Assembly (NCBI GenBank): GCA_903928495.1
Contig: CAIYQZ010000032.1
Coordinates: 1 to 39,395 of the forward strand
Reading direction: 5' to 3'
From: an uncultured bacterium
GTDB lineage: Bacteria; Pseudomonadota; Gammaproteobacteria; Burkholderiales; Burkholderiaceae_C
DNA: 39,395 bases
The notes below the pieces were generated by a model that saw only the letters and a list, made by a program, of their open reading frames with translations, searched no databases and was not told the origin of the DNA. The stretch's first letter is position 1. Each line of letters begins with the position of its first letter. Shown one piece after another: positions 16,167-24,534 of this stretch. The position numbers and the translations under genes were made by a program.

Positions 16167-16913
16167 ATGGCCATGCAATTCAAACGACTGCAGCGCGGCG
16201 GTACCGTGGTGGGGTTCATCGTCGGGGTGCTGGTGGGTCTGGCCGGTGCGCTGGGGGTGGCGGTATACGTGACCAAGGTGCCCGTGCCTTTTGTGGACCG
16301 TGTGATTTCCCGCAAGGCGTCGGAAGACGCGGCCGAGGCCGAGCGCAACAAGAACTGGAACCCCAATGCCGCCCTGGGGGGGAAACCTGCCCAAGTGGTG
16401 AAGCCGCCCGAAGGTGATACGCCTGCAGCCGCAGCCCCCACTGCCGACGACAATGCTGCCCCAAAAGCCAAAGTGTCTGAAGCACCCAAGCCCAAGCCCG
16501 AGTCTGAAACCCCGGTGGCCGGCCCCGACGCAAAAGAAGCCAAGACTGAGCCACCCAAGGGCAAAACGTATTCTTCAGACCCCCTTGGGGATCTCGTGCA
16601 AAGCAAAACCCAGGGCAAAACCGTGACCACTGCAACGGCTGACTCCAAAGCAGCAGCCCCTGCCGCCACCGCCGAGCCCTTCACATACTTTGTGCAGGTG
16701 GGTGCTTTCCGCACGCCCGAAGATGCCCAGGCTCAGCGTGCCAAACTGGCGCTGATGGGGCTGGACGCCAAGGTGTCCGAGCGCGAGCAGAATGGTCGCA
16801 CGGTCTACCGCGTGCGCCTGGGCCCCTACGAGCAGTTGAATGATGCCGAACGCATGAAAGACAACCTGGCGCCCAGCGGGCTCGACACCGCGCTGGTGCG
16901 CGTTCAACGCTGA
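16167..16913 (+). CDS. SPOR-domain membrane protein (FtsN-like)
   Basis: A 248-residue bitopic membrane protein: a short cytoplasmic N-terminus (MAMQFKRLQRGG), one membrane helix (about 12-36, TVVGFIVGVLVGLAGALGVA), a long Pro/Ala/Lys-rich periplasmic linker, and a C-terminal SPOR domain (about 172-245, YFVQVGAFRTPEDAQAQRAK) that should bind septal denuded peptidoglycan. This makes a cell-division or envelope role likely; it could be the local FtsN counterpart, but that is not certain. The ATG at 16167 is preferred; an in-frame GTG at 16107 overlapping the argS stop would add 20 residues of no clear merit. It sits between argS and dsbA. Confidence 0.88.
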   Translation: MAMQFKRLQRGGTVVGFIVGVLVGLAGALGVAVYVTKVPVPFVDRVISRKASEDAAEAERNKNWNPNAALGGKPAQVVKPPEGDTPAAAAPTADDNAAPKAKVSEAPKPKPESETPVAGPDAKEAKTEPPKGKTYSSDPLGDLVQSKTQGKTVTTATADSKAAAPAATAEPFTYFVQVGAFRTPEDAQAQRAKLALMGLDAKVSEREQNGRTVYRVRLGPYEQLNDAERMKDNLAPSGLDTALVRVQR

Positions 16914-16983
16914 CACTTTTGTGGCGCTGCGCGGAACCTTTCGCGTTGGGCGCCCTACCAAGAACCACAAGGAGATGTTTCCC

Positions 16984-17622
16984 ATGCAACGACGTGCGTT
17001 TACCCAAGCCGCCCTGATGTCATCCGCCGCTCTGGCGCTGCCCAGTGCGTTTGCTCAGGCTGCTTTCAAAGAAGGCACCGACTACCTGAAGCTGGGGCGT
17101 CCTGCCCCGATCGATGCACCTGCTGGCAAGGTGGAGGTGGTGGAGTTTTTTGGCTATTGGTGCCCCCATTGCGCCAGCTTTGAGCCTGCCTTCCATGCCT
17201 GGACTAAAAAAGTGCCAGCCCATGTGGTGGTGCGCCGCAACCCAGTGGCTTTCCGGGACGACAACGTTCCACTGCAGCGCCTGTATTACGTGATCGAGGC
17301 CATGGGCCGGGTCGATGACCTCCATGCGAAGGTGTTCACCGCCATCCACGGCGAGCGCCAGCGCCTGGCCACTGCTGACCAGATCACCGACTGGATGGTC
17401 AAGCAGGGTGTCGACAAAGAGAAATTCCTGGGCTTTTACAACTCGTTTGGTGTTGCCGGCAAGGTACAGAGAGCCCGCCAACTCACCGAGGCGTACCAGG
17501 TCGACGGCGTGCCGTCGCTGGGCGTGGCCGGCCGGTATTTCACCTCCGGCACCCAGGCAAAGTCATTGGAGCGCGCTTTGGCGGTCGTGGACCACCTGGC
17601 AGAGGTCAGCCGCAAGGCTTGA
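16984..17622 (+). CDS. dsbA: periplasmic thiol:disulfide interchange protein DsbA
   Basis: Introduces disulfides into exported proteins. The 212-residue protein has a signal peptide (MQRRAFTQAALMSSAALAL, cleavage after AFAQA), a thioredoxin fold with the catalytic CPHC (EFFGYWCPHCASFEPAF, about residue 60), and the cis-Pro loop DGVPSLGVAG. The N-terminal QRRAF could be read as a weak twin-arginine motif. An AAGGAG ribosome site precedes the ATG. It lies 70 bases after the SPOR gene and has a strong terminator downstream, closing the argS-SPOR-dsbA unit. Confidence 0.95.
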   Translation: MQRRAFTQAALMSSAALALPSAFAQAAFKEGTDYLKLGRPAPIDAPAGKVEVVEFFGYWCPHCASFEPAFHAWTKKVPAHVVVRRNPVAFRDDNVPLQRLYYVIEAMGRVDDLHAKVFTAIHGERQRLATADQITDWMVKQGVDKEKFLGFYNSFGVAGKVQRARQLTEAYQVDGVPSLGVAGRYFTSGTQAKSLERALAVVDHLAEVSRKA

Positions 17623-17671
17623 GCTGCGGCCTGCGCAGGGCGCTGGCTTTTGAGTGTTTTTGTTCCGAAAG

Positions 17672-17693
17672 AGCCCGCGACAGCGGGCTTTTT
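17672..17693 (+). terminator. intrinsic terminator after dsbA
   Basis: AGCCCGC (17672-17678) pairs with GCGGGCT (17683-17689) around a GACA loop and is followed by a T-tract. It separates the argS-SPOR-dsbA unit from lptA. Confidence 0.9.
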
Positions 17694-17749
17694 CATGGGC
17701 AAAGCTACAATGAAAAGCAAATACCGTGCCTTGCTTCAATTGCGCCTTC

Positions 17750-18418
17750 ATGTCACACATCCAACTGCCGTCCACCCTTATCGCGGGACACTCCCTCTTG
17801 ACCCACCGCCGTGTTGCGTGTGCTGTGGCAATCGGGGTTGCCTTGTGCGCTGTGTGGCCTGCGGCTCACGCCGAAAAGGCCGATCGCACCAAGCCCATGA
17901 ACGCCGAGGCCGATGCCTTGCGCTACGACGACGCCAACCAGACCAGCCTTTTCACGGGCAATGTCGTCATCACTAAAGGCACGATCGTCATCCGCGGTGA
18001 GCGGGTCGAGGTGCGTCAGGATGCGCAGGGCAACCAGTTCGGCGTGGTGACGGCGACACCGCCTGCTCAGGCGTTTTTCCGCCAGAAGCGGGAAGGGCTG
18101 GACGAACACATCGAAGGCGTGGCCGACCGCATCGACTACGACGGCAAAGCCGACAGCGTGAAGTTCGAAGGCCGCGCTGTCATGCGCCGATACCGGGGCA
18201 GCACCCTGGCCGATGAAACAGCCGGCAGTGTCATCACCTACCAGAACGCCACCGACACCTTTGCCGTCGATGGTGGCGTTGCCAGCCGCTCGCCGGCCAA
18301 CCCGCTGGGGCGGGTGCGTGCCATGTTGACGCCCACGCCCAAGCCTGAAGCAGCCTCTGCACCCACGCAGCCTGTGCCCTTGCGTGCCACGCCCGCGATC
18401 AACGGATCGCGCCCATGA
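17750..18418 (+). CDS. lptA: LPS transport periplasmic protein LptA
   Basis: Forms the periplasmic bridge that carries lipopolysaccharide from LptC to LptD. The 222-residue protein has a signal peptide ending in [10 protein letters not shown] and an OstA/LptA beta-jellyroll (about residues 45-180), with [37 protein letters not shown] and [19 protein letters not shown]. The C-terminal 40 residues are Pro/Ala-rich linker. The ATG at 17750 is preferred to an upstream GTG (17726). It overlaps lptB by 4 bases (ATGA). No lptC or kdsC lies upstream, unlike the usual order. Confidence 0.93.
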   Translation: MSHIQLPSTLIAGHSLLTHRRVACAVAIGVALCAVWPAAHAEKADRTKPMNAEADALRYDDANQTSLFTGNVVITKGTIVIRGERVEVRQDAQGNQFGVVTATPPAQAFFRQKREGLDEHIEGVADRIDYDGKADSVKFEGRAVMRRYRGSTLADETAGSVITYQNATDTFAVDGGVASRSPANPLGRVRAMLTPTPKPEAASAPTQPVPLRATPAINGSRP

Positions 18419-19185
18419 CGGTCGCAGTGCCAGAGCAGACCCCGGCAGTCCGGCTGGAGGCGTTTCACCTCAAAAAGTCCTATGGCAGCCGTAAGGTGGT
18501 CAAAGACGTGTCTCTGGCGGTCAACAAGGGTGAAGTGGTGGGGCTTCTGGGGCCCAACGGCGCAGGCAAAACCACGTCGTTCTACATGATCGTGGGGCTG
18601 GTGCGGGCCGATGGCGGACACATCGTGCTCGACGGCCAGTCCATTGAAAACCAACCCATCCATCGCCGTTCTCGCCTCGGGCTGGGCTATCTGCCACAGG
18701 AAGCGTCCATCTTCCGAAAGCTCAATGTCGAGGACAACGTTCGCGCCGTGCTGGAGTTGCAGCAAGATGCACAGGGCAAGCCGCTGTCCAAGGCAGTGGT
18801 CGAGCAAAAGCTCGACGCCTTGCTGGCCGACCTTCGGGTGGAGCACCTGCGCAAGTCGCCTGCACCCGCGTTGTCGGGCGGCGAACGCCGCCGGGTGGAA
18901 ATTGCCCGGGCGCTGGCCACCGAGCCTCGGTTCATTTTGTTGGACGAGCCGTTTGCCGGCATCGACCCGATTGCGGTCATCGAGATCCAGCGCATCATCG
19001 GATTCCTGAAGGCGCGCGGCATTGGTGTGCTCATCACCGACCACAACGTGCGCGAAACGCTGGGTATTTGCGACCACGCCTACATCATCAATGAAGGCAC
19101 TGTGCTGGCTCAGGGCACGCCCGACGAGATCGTGGCCAATGCCGACGTGCGCCGGGTGTACCTGGGCGAACACTTCCGGATGTGA
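18415..19185 (+). CDS. lptB: LPS export ABC transporter ATPase LptB
   Basis: Cytoplasmic ATPase that powers LPS extraction with LptFG. The 256-residue protein has Walker A ([16 protein letters not shown]), a Q-loop ([14 protein letters not shown]), the ABC signature ([15 protein letters not shown]), Walker B ([14 protein letters not shown]) and the switch His ([11 protein letters not shown]). The ASIFRKL segment is characteristic of LptB. It is translationally coupled to lptA and followed by rpoN after 15 bases. Confidence 0.97.
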   Translation: MTVAVPEQTPAVRLEAFHLKKSYGSRKVVKDVSLAVNKGEVVGLLGPNGAGKTTSFYMIVGLVRADGGHIVLDGQSIENQPIHRRSRLGLGYLPQEASIFRKLNVEDNVRAVLELQQDAQGKPLSKAVVEQKLDALLADLRVEHLRKSPAPALSGGERRRVEIARALATEPRFILLDEPFAGIDPIAVIEIQRIIGFLKARGIGVLITDHNVRETLGICDHAYIINEGTVLAQGTPDEIVANADVRRVYLGEHFRM

Positions 19186-19200
19186 GCGGGCATTGAACTC

Positions 19201-20784
19201 ATGAAGCAAGGCCTGTCGTTACGCGTTTCGCAGCACCTGGCGCTCACGCCGCAGTTGCAGCAGTCCATTCGGTTGTTGCAACTGTCCACGCTGGAGCTGA
19301 CCCAAGAGGTCGAGCAGATGCTCGACGAAAACCCGTTTCTGGACCGTGCCGATGAGGTGGCCGAGCGCGAAGCCTTTGGCCTGGAGCAGGCCGATACCCC
19401 AGTCAGCCTGGGCGACACCCTGTCCGAAACCAGTTTTGATGGTGTAGCTGAAAGTTCAATACCATCAAGCGCTGAGGCCAGTTTTGATGTAAAAAATGAA
19501 CCGGTTGCCGAGGAGGCCACACAGGCGGAGCCTGAGTGGGACGGCGACGGCACCGTGGAGGTGTCGGCCGACGACAGCGAATGGGGTGGCGATGCACCCG
19601 CCAGCAAGTCTGGTTCGAGCGGTGACGACGACACCGCCAGCGCAGCCGACCTCGCGCACGAACACGTCACCCTGCAGGCCCACCTGCACGCCCAAGCCCT
19701 GGGCCTGCGCCTGTCGGACACCGACCGTGCGGCGCTGTACTTTCTGATCGAGTCGCTGAACGACGACGGTTACCTGGACGAGCCGCTGGAAGAACTGGCC
19801 GCCAGCCTGGAGCCCGGCGACCCGGACCAGACCCCCGACCTGGTGGTGCGGCGCGACGACGTGGTGCAACACCTGCGCGTGGCGCTGGGCCTGCTGCAGC
19901 ACATGGACCCCGCAGGGGTGGGTGCCCGACACCTGGCCGAATGCCTGCGGCTGCAAATTGAAGAACTGCGCAATACCCCGGCGGCCCGTGCTGCGCTGGC
20001 CATGTGCGACCAGCCCATGGAGTTGCTGGCCCGGCGTGACAGCAAAAAGCTGGCTGCGCTGTGCGGGGTGGACGAAGCCACCGCACGCGACGCACTCACC
20101 CTCATCACCCGGCTGGAGCCCAAGCCCGGCCGACGCTTTGCCAATGTGGAGCGCAACGTGGTCGTGCCCGACGTGATCGTCAGCCGGGCCGGGCGTGGCT
20201 TCAAGGTACAGCTCAACCCGGATGTGATGCCCCGCCTGCGTGTGCACGACGTGTACGCCAGCGCGCTGCGCGAAGGGCGCGGCAGCCGCAGTGAGGGCGG
20301 CGCACACATGCAGCAGCGCCTGCAAGAGGCGCGCTGGTTCATCAAAAACATCCAGCAGCGGTTTGACACCATCCTGCGTGTGAGCAGCGCCATCGTGGAG
20401 CGGCAGCGCAACTTTTTTGCGCACGGCGAACTGGCCATGCGCCCCCTGGTGCTGCGCGAAATTGCCGACGAATTGGGCCTGCACGAGTCCACCATCAGCC
20501 GTGTGACCACGGCCAAGTACATGGCCACGCCGTTCGGCACCTATGAGCTGAAGTACTTTTTCGGCTCCAGCCTGGGCACCGAAACCGGCGGCAACGCGTC
20601 CAGCACGGCGGTGCGGGCGCTCATCAAGCAACTGGTGGCCGGTGAAGATGCCAAAAAGCCGCTGTCCGACAACCAGTTGTCCGACATGCTGAAAGAGCAG
20701 GGCATCGAATGCGCCCGCCGCACCGTGGCCAAGTACCGAGAGGCGCTGCGCATCGCCCCGGCCAGTTTGCGCAAGGCTATTTGA
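19201..20784 (+). CDS. rpoN: RNA polymerase sigma-54 factor RpoN (with repeat-derived insert)
   Basis: Alternative sigma factor for nitrogen and other activator-dependent promoters. The 527-residue protein has region I (residues 1-50, MKQGLSLRVSQHLALTPQLQ), an acidic region II (about 60-150), the core-binding region, a helix-turn-helix, and the C-terminal RpoN box (ARRTVAKYREALRI). Region II is long and includes an 18-residue peptide (82-99, VAESSIPSSAEASFDVKN) encoded by the dispersed repeat. Because region II is variable and tolerant, function is probably kept. It follows lptB directly. The usual downstream hpf/ptsN genes are absent; tctD of system 2 comes instead. Confidence 0.97.
   Translation: MKQGLSLRVSQHLALTPQLQQSIRLLQLSTLELTQEVEQMLDENPFLDRADEVAEREAFGLEQADTPVSLGDTLSETSFDGVAESSIPSSAEASFDVKNEPVAEEATQAEPEWDGDGTVEVSADDSEWGGDAPASKSGSSGDDDTASAADLAHEHVTLQAHLHAQALGLRLSDTDRAALYFLIESLNDDGYLDEPLEELAASLEPGDPDQTPDLVVRRDDVVQHLRVALGLLQHMDPAGVGARHLAECLRLQIEELRNTPAARAALAMCDQPMELLARRDSKKLAALCGVDEATARDALTLITRLEPKPGRRFANVERNVVVPDVIVSRAGRGFKVQLNPDVMPRLRVHDVYASALREGRGSRSEGGAHMQQRLQEARWFIKNIQQRFDTILRVSSAIVERQRNFFAHGELAMRPLVLREIADELGLHESTISRVTTAKYMATPFGTYELKYFFGSSLGTETGGNASSTAVRALIKQLVAGEDAKKPLSDNQLSDMLKEQGIECARRTVAKYREALRIAPASLRKAI
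19444..19497 (+). repeat. dispersed 54-nt repeat, copy B inside rpoN
   Basis: Reads GTAGCTGAAAGTTCAATACC, then TCAAGCGCTGAGGC, then TTTTGATGTAAAAAAT. By hand count it is about 39% GC, far below its surroundings. It is in frame and encodes VAESSIPSSAEASFDVKN, with the same frame and orientation as the copies in imuB, dnaE2 and rlmL. Confidence 0.85.
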
Positions 20785-20798
20785 GCCGCTCAGCGGCT
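20784..20798 (+). terminator. short hairpin between rpoN and the second tctD
   Basis: AGCCGC (20784-20789) pairs with GCGGCT (20793-20798) immediately after the rpoN stop. There is no T-tract, so it is at best a weak attenuator or an mRNA-stabilising hairpin. Confidence 0.3.
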
Positions 20799-20813
20799 GT
20801 GAGGTTCGATCCC

Positions 20814-21482
20814 ATGCGAATTTTGCTGGCCGAAGATGAAATCGAGTTGGGCACCTGGCTGGTCAAGGCCCTTGGGCAAAACGACTTTCAGGTGGACTGG
20901 GTGAACGATGGTCGTTTCGTACGCCGCAGTTTGAAGTCCACCAAATACGACGCCCTCATTCTCGATTTGGGCCTGCCCGGTCTGGGGGGCCACGATGTGC
21001 TCTCCGACTTGCGGGAGGCCGACGAGCGTCTGCCCGTGTTGATCCTGACCGCACGTGACTCCCTCATGGAGCGAGTGAATTGCCTGCACGGTGGAGCCGA
21101 TGACTTTCTGGCCAAGCCTTTCGATGTGGCGGAGTTGGAGGCCCGGTTGGTGGCTCTGATCCGCCGCTCGCGAGGACATGACCACCCGCGCTTTGCCTGT
21201 GGGCCATTGGCCTATGACAGCACATCAAAGCAGTTTCGGTTGCAACACGAGGTGCTGACTTTGACACCCCGAGAGCATTCGGTGCTGCGGGCACTCATTC
21301 AGCATCCAGGTGAGCCCTTGTCCAAACGCGAATTGCTGGAGAGGGTTTTTTCGGATGAGCAAGACGTGAACCCCGAAGCCATTGAGGTCTTGGTCCACCG
21401 GTTGAGAAAGCGGCTGGAGTCGTCCCTCGTCCGGATCACCACTTTGCGTGGGTTGGGCTACCTGCTGGAATGCACGCTGTGA
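20814..21482 (+). CDS. tctD: OmpR-family response regulator TctD (system 2)
   Basis: A 222-residue response regulator: a receiver domain with E7/D8 pocket, phospho-acceptor D51 (ALILDLGLPGLGGHD) and K101 (LAKPFD), plus a winged-helix DNA-binding domain ending TLRGLGYLLE. It is a paralogue of the regulator at 7325, with the shorter linker usual for TctD. It lies 29 bases after rpoN and overlaps the kinase gene by 13 (or 4) bases. It probably controls the downstream tctCBA; tandem direct repeats at 22926-22946 are a candidate binding site. Confidence 0.92.
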   Translation: MRILLAEDEIELGTWLVKALGQNDFQVDWVNDGRFVRRSLKSTKYDALILDLGLPGLGGHDVLSDLREADERLPVLILTARDSLMERVNCLHGGADDFLAKPFDVAELEARLVALIRRSRGHDHPRFACGPLAYDSTSKQFRLQHEVLTLTPREHSVLRALIQHPGEPLSKRELLERVFSDEQDVNPEAIEVLVHRLRKRLESSLVRITTLRGLGYLLECTL

Positions 21483-22903
21483 AAGCCTTGCCTTGGGCGC
21501 AGGCCAGCATTCGGCGGTTTTTGCTGGTGTTGCTGTTGCCGGGTTTGGGCGCGGTGTTTGCCGGCGAGCTCTGGCTGGGCTGGCGGACCGCCAGTGAGGC
21601 GGCAGATGCCGCTTACGACCGTTCGTTGCTGGGGGCCGTAAAGTCAATTGACTCGAGTATTTCCACCGCCAGCGGGGGCCTTGGGGTGGAGTTGCCTTAC
21701 CGCATGCTGGAGTTTTTCGAACTCACCGCGCAGGGCCAAGTGTTTTACAGAGTGGCCACAGAGGACGGTTTGGTCGAGATCGGCAGCGCGGACCTGCCAA
21801 TCGCACCCCATCCCTTGCAGACCGGGCAGCCGCAATTTCACGAGGGAGAGTACGTGGGCAAGGCCGTGCGAGTGGGCAGCTATGCACGTGAATTGTCCCC
21901 ACCGCTGGCTGGGCAAACCGGTTCACAGCGGGTGGTGATTCAGGTGGCAGAAACGCTGGAGGCCCGAAACGACTTTCGCCATGCGCTGGTGTTGCAGTCA
22001 TTGGCCCGCGACGTGTTGCTGATGCTGGCGGCCAGCGCCCTTCTGGCCCTGGCCATCGCTTGGGCCATGCGCCCGCTGGACCGTTTGCGCCGTGATGTCG
22101 ACGCCCGTGACCCGCAAGACTTGACGCCAGTGGACGACGCCAGTGCGCCTGTAGAGGTGCGTCCGCTGGTGCAGGCCATCAACCACCACATCGAGCGCAA
22201 CCGCGAGCAGTCCGAGGCACGTCGGCGTTTCATCGACGACGCTTCGCACCAACTCCGCACGCCCCTGACAACGCTTGCCACTCAGGTGGCCTACGCTCAG
22301 CGCGAAGCCGATCCTGTTGCCCAGCGGCAGGTGCTGGACAACATCCGTTTGCAGCTTGACGAAACCATTCGCCAGACCAACCAGATGCTCTCGCTAGCCC
22401 GCGCCGACAGTGCCCCGCCACTCAGGCAAGCGTTTGATGCTGTGGAGTTGGCCGAAACCTTGGTGCGCCACTGGTGGGGTGTTGCACGGGAGCTCGGCTT
22501 GGATCTGGGACTCGATGCGCCTGCACATGCCTTGCAGGTGATCGGTGAGCCTGACTTGCTGCGTGAGGCTTTGGCCAACTTGCTGCACAACGCCATTCGG
22601 CATGGTGGAAGTGGGGGGCAAGCCACGTTGGTGGTCCGTGGGTTGGCTGATGGCTCGGTGCAGATGATGGTGACATACAGTGGCCCCGGGCTGCCACCGG
22701 ACGAATTGCTGCGTGCCGGAGAGCGTTTTTTTCGGGGCCGGGCGAGAGAGTTGCCAGGTTCGGGTTTGGGCCTGGCCATTGCTCGCACGGTTGCAGAGCG
22801 CCATGGCGGGGGCATGCAGGTGACCGCAGGCCCTGAGGGACTTGGCTTGACCGTCACCCTGACGTTACCCAGTGACCCACATAGATCCAGAAAGCCGGGA
22901 TAA
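21470..22903 (+). CDS. tctE: sensor histidine kinase TctE (system 2), altered G1 box
   Basis: Membrane sensor kinase, 477 residues from ATG 21470 (or 474 from GTG 21479, which overlaps the tctD stop by 4). Transmembrane segments lie near 14-37 and 181-200 around a TctE-type periplasmic sensor. The H-box with H260 (FIDDASHQLRTPLTT), the N-box (ANLLHNAIRHG), and the G2 box (GSGLGLAIA) are normal. The G1 box, normally DxGxG, reads TYSGPG: the nucleotide-contacting Asp is Tyr403 (codon TAC at 22676-22678). A single base change from GAC would explain it. Kinase activity may be reduced or lost. The paralogue at 8047 keeps the Asp. Confidence 0.92.
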   Translation: MHAVKALPWAQASIRRFLLVLLLPGLGAVFAGELWLGWRTASEAADAAYDRSLLGAVKSIDSSISTASGGLGVELPYRMLEFFELTAQGQVFYRVATEDGLVEIGSADLPIAPHPLQTGQPQFHEGEYVGKAVRVGSYARELSPPLAGQTGSQRVVIQVAETLEARNDFRHALVLQSLARDVLLMLAASALLALAIAWAMRPLDRLRRDVDARDPQDLTPVDDASAPVEVRPLVQAINHHIERNREQSEARRRFIDDASHQLRTPLTTLATQVAYAQREADPVAQRQVLDNIRLQLDETIRQTNQMLSLARADSAPPLRQAFDAVELAETLVRHWWGVARELGLDLGLDAPAHALQVIGEPDLLREALANLLHNAIRHGGSGGQATLVVRGLADGSVQMMVTYSGPGLPPDELLRAGERFFRGRARELPGSGLGLAIARTVAERHGGGMQVTAGPEGLGLTVTLTLPSDPHRSRKPG

Positions 22904-22925
22904 CCCTTGCTTTTGAGCCGGTTTC

Positions 22926-22946
22926 TTGAAAGCGCATTGAAAGTGC
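22926..22946 (+). promoter_or_regulatory. tandem direct repeats upstream of the second tctC (candidate TctD site)
   Basis: TTGAAAGCGC (22926-22935) and TTGAAAGTGC (22937-22946) repeat with an 11-bp period, 9 of 10 bases identical, 70-90 bp before the tctC start. OmpR/PhoB-type regulators bind direct repeats of this spacing. TTGAAA could also serve as a -35. The regulator assignment is inference. Confidence 0.45.
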
Positions 22947-22969
22947 CTGTTTTCTACATTGGGACCTGT

Positions 22970-22984
22970 CACATGGCCCATGTG
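22970..22984. promoter_or_regulatory. perfect dyad in the tctC leader
   Basis: CACATG-GCC-CATGTG is a perfect 6-bp inverted repeat between the candidate regulator repeats and the tctC ribosome site. Its function is unknown; it could be an operator or a small leader hairpin. Confidence 0.3.
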
Positions 22985-23015
22985 CACTGATTCATCCTTT
23001 GAGGAGACCGATTCC

Positions 23016-24002
23016 ATGAAACTGATTTCCTGCTTGGCTGCCGCATCTTGTGTGGTGGTGACGCTATCCGCTACCGCTGGCCCCTTGGACAAGACCGAGT
23101 GCATTGCCCCAGCCAAGCCCGGTGGTGGCTTTGACCTCACATGCAAGCTCGCACAAAGCGCCTTGCAAGAAGGTAAGTTCGTTGCAGATCCGATGCGCGT
23201 CACTTACATGCCCGGTGGCATTGGTGCTGCGGCCTACAACACGGTCATTGCGCAAAAGCCCGACGTGGCCAACAGCATCGTCGCGTTTTCGGGGGGGTCA
23301 TTGCTGAACCTTGCCCAAGGCAAGTTTGGACGGTACACAGAGAACGACGTTCGTTGGCTGGCCGCCATCGGCACAGACTATGGCGCAGTCGTGGTGGCCG
23401 AGAACTCTCCTTTCAAATCGCTCAAAGACGTGATGGTCGCCATGAAGGCGGATCCCACCAAAGTGGTGCTGGGCGCAGGTGGTACCGTGGGCAGCCAGGA
23501 CTGGATGAAAGCGGCGTTGACCGCACGCGCGGGTGGCGTAGACCCCAAAACCATGCGTTATGTGGCTTTTGAAGGTGGAGGGGAAGCGCTGACCGCCCTT
23601 CAAGGCGGCCACATCCATGTGTTCACTGGCGACGCTGCTGAGGCCGGCCAACAGATCAAGGCGGGCGCGAAAGTGCGAATCCTGGCCGTGATGAACGACA
23701 AGCGCTTGCCCGGCGACATGGCCAACATCCCCACCGCCACCGAGCAGGGCTACAACGTCGAGTGGCCCATTGTTCGAGGCTTCTATGTGGGACCCAAGGT
23801 CAGCGATGCCGATTACAAGGTATGGGTCGACACCTTTACCAAACTGATGGCCACCCCGTTCTGGGACAAGATGCGCAATGAGCGCGGACTGTTTCCCATG
23901 GCCATGACTGGCGCGCCTCTGGATGCTTACGTCAAAGCACAAGTAGCAGGCTATCGCAAGATGGCAGAAGACTTTGGCCTGAACGTCGTTCCTGCCAAGT
24001 GA
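23016..24002 (+). CDS. tctC: TTT periplasmic solute-binding protein TctC (system 2)
   Basis: A 328-residue periplasmic binding protein of the TctC/Bug family. The signal peptide MKLISCLAAASCVVVTLSAT ends near TAG; the mature start PLDKTECIAPAKPGGGFD is close to the citrate-binding TctC group (ECIAPAKPGGGFDLTC). Other family stretches are YMPGGIGAAAYNTVI and VAFEGGGEALTALQGG. A strong GAGGAG ribosome site precedes the ATG. It is followed by tctB and tctA. The N-terminal resemblance to true TctC makes a tri- or dicarboxylate such as citrate a reasonable guess, unproven. Confidence 0.93.
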   Translation: MKLISCLAAASCVVVTLSATAGPLDKTECIAPAKPGGGFDLTCKLAQSALQEGKFVADPMRVTYMPGGIGAAAYNTVIAQKPDVANSIVAFSGGSLLNLAQGKFGRYTENDVRWLAAIGTDYGAVVVAENSPFKSLKDVMVAMKADPTKVVLGAGGTVGSQDWMKAALTARAGGVDPKTMRYVAFEGGGEALTALQGGHIHVFTGDAAEAGQQIKAGAKVRILAVMNDKRLPGDMANIPTATEQGYNVEWPIVRGFYVGPKVSDADYKVWVDTFTKLMATPFWDKMRNERGLFPMAMTGAPLDAYVKAQVAGYRKMAEDFGLNVVPAK

Positions 24003-24086
24003 CCTGAACAGGGCTGTGAAGTCCTGCTGTGCATGCTGCGGCGCCGCCGTTCGTGATGGCCCGCTCCAAGATTCCGGAGTCAAAAC

Positions 24087-24533
24087 ATGAGTGACCGCCT
24101 TTTGGGCGCGGTTTGCGTGACCGCGTCTGTTGCCATGGCCTGGGCTGCCCAAGGCTATACCGCCGCCATTTCGTATGAGCCCGTTGGCCCCCGCGCCTTC
24201 CCCCTGTTGTTGGCATGTGGGCTTGGCTTGTCGGGCTTTTGGTTGCTGTTGCGCCCTGCAACGAGAGCGGACACTTTTCACGGTGTTCCGTGGCGATCCA
24301 CGGCGTTGTGCGCCAGCGCCGTAATGGCATATGCACTCATGTTCCAGTGGCTGGGTTTTACCCTGGCAACGGCTGTGATGGCTGTTCCCGTGGGTATGGC
24401 GTTCGGCGGCACATGGAAACAGGCGCTGGCTGGCGGTAGCTCACTCGGTCTGTTTCTGTACCTGCTGTTCGACAAACTGCTGGATGTGGTGCTGCCCACC
24501 GGTGCATTGGCTGCTGTGCTGGGAGGTCTCTGA
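24087..24533 (+). CDS. tctB: TTT transporter small membrane subunit TctB (system 2)
   Basis: A 148-residue hydrophobic protein with about four membrane segments (LLGAVCVTASVAMAWAAQ, AFPLLLACGLGLSGFWLLL, STALCASAVMAYALMFQWLG and a C-terminal pair around LFLYLLFDKLLDVVLP). YEPVGPRAFPLLLA is the typical TctB loop. The start codon of tctA follows one base after its stop, so the two are tightly coupled. The 84 bases before it contain no recognisable signal. Confidence 0.9.
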   Translation: MSDRLLGAVCVTASVAMAWAAQGYTAAISYEPVGPRAFPLLLACGLGLSGFWLLLRPATRADTFHGVPWRSTALCASAVMAYALMFQWLGFTLATAVMAVPVGMAFGGTWKQALAGGSSLGLFLYLLFDKLLDVVLPTGALAAVLGGL

Positions 24534-24534
24534 C

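Noticed and set aside
21640-21660. AGTCAATTGACT palindrome in the second tctE
   Set aside because: It lies in conserved coding sequence (the AVKSIDSS region, with a counterpart in the paralogue), so it is most simply explained by codon choice.
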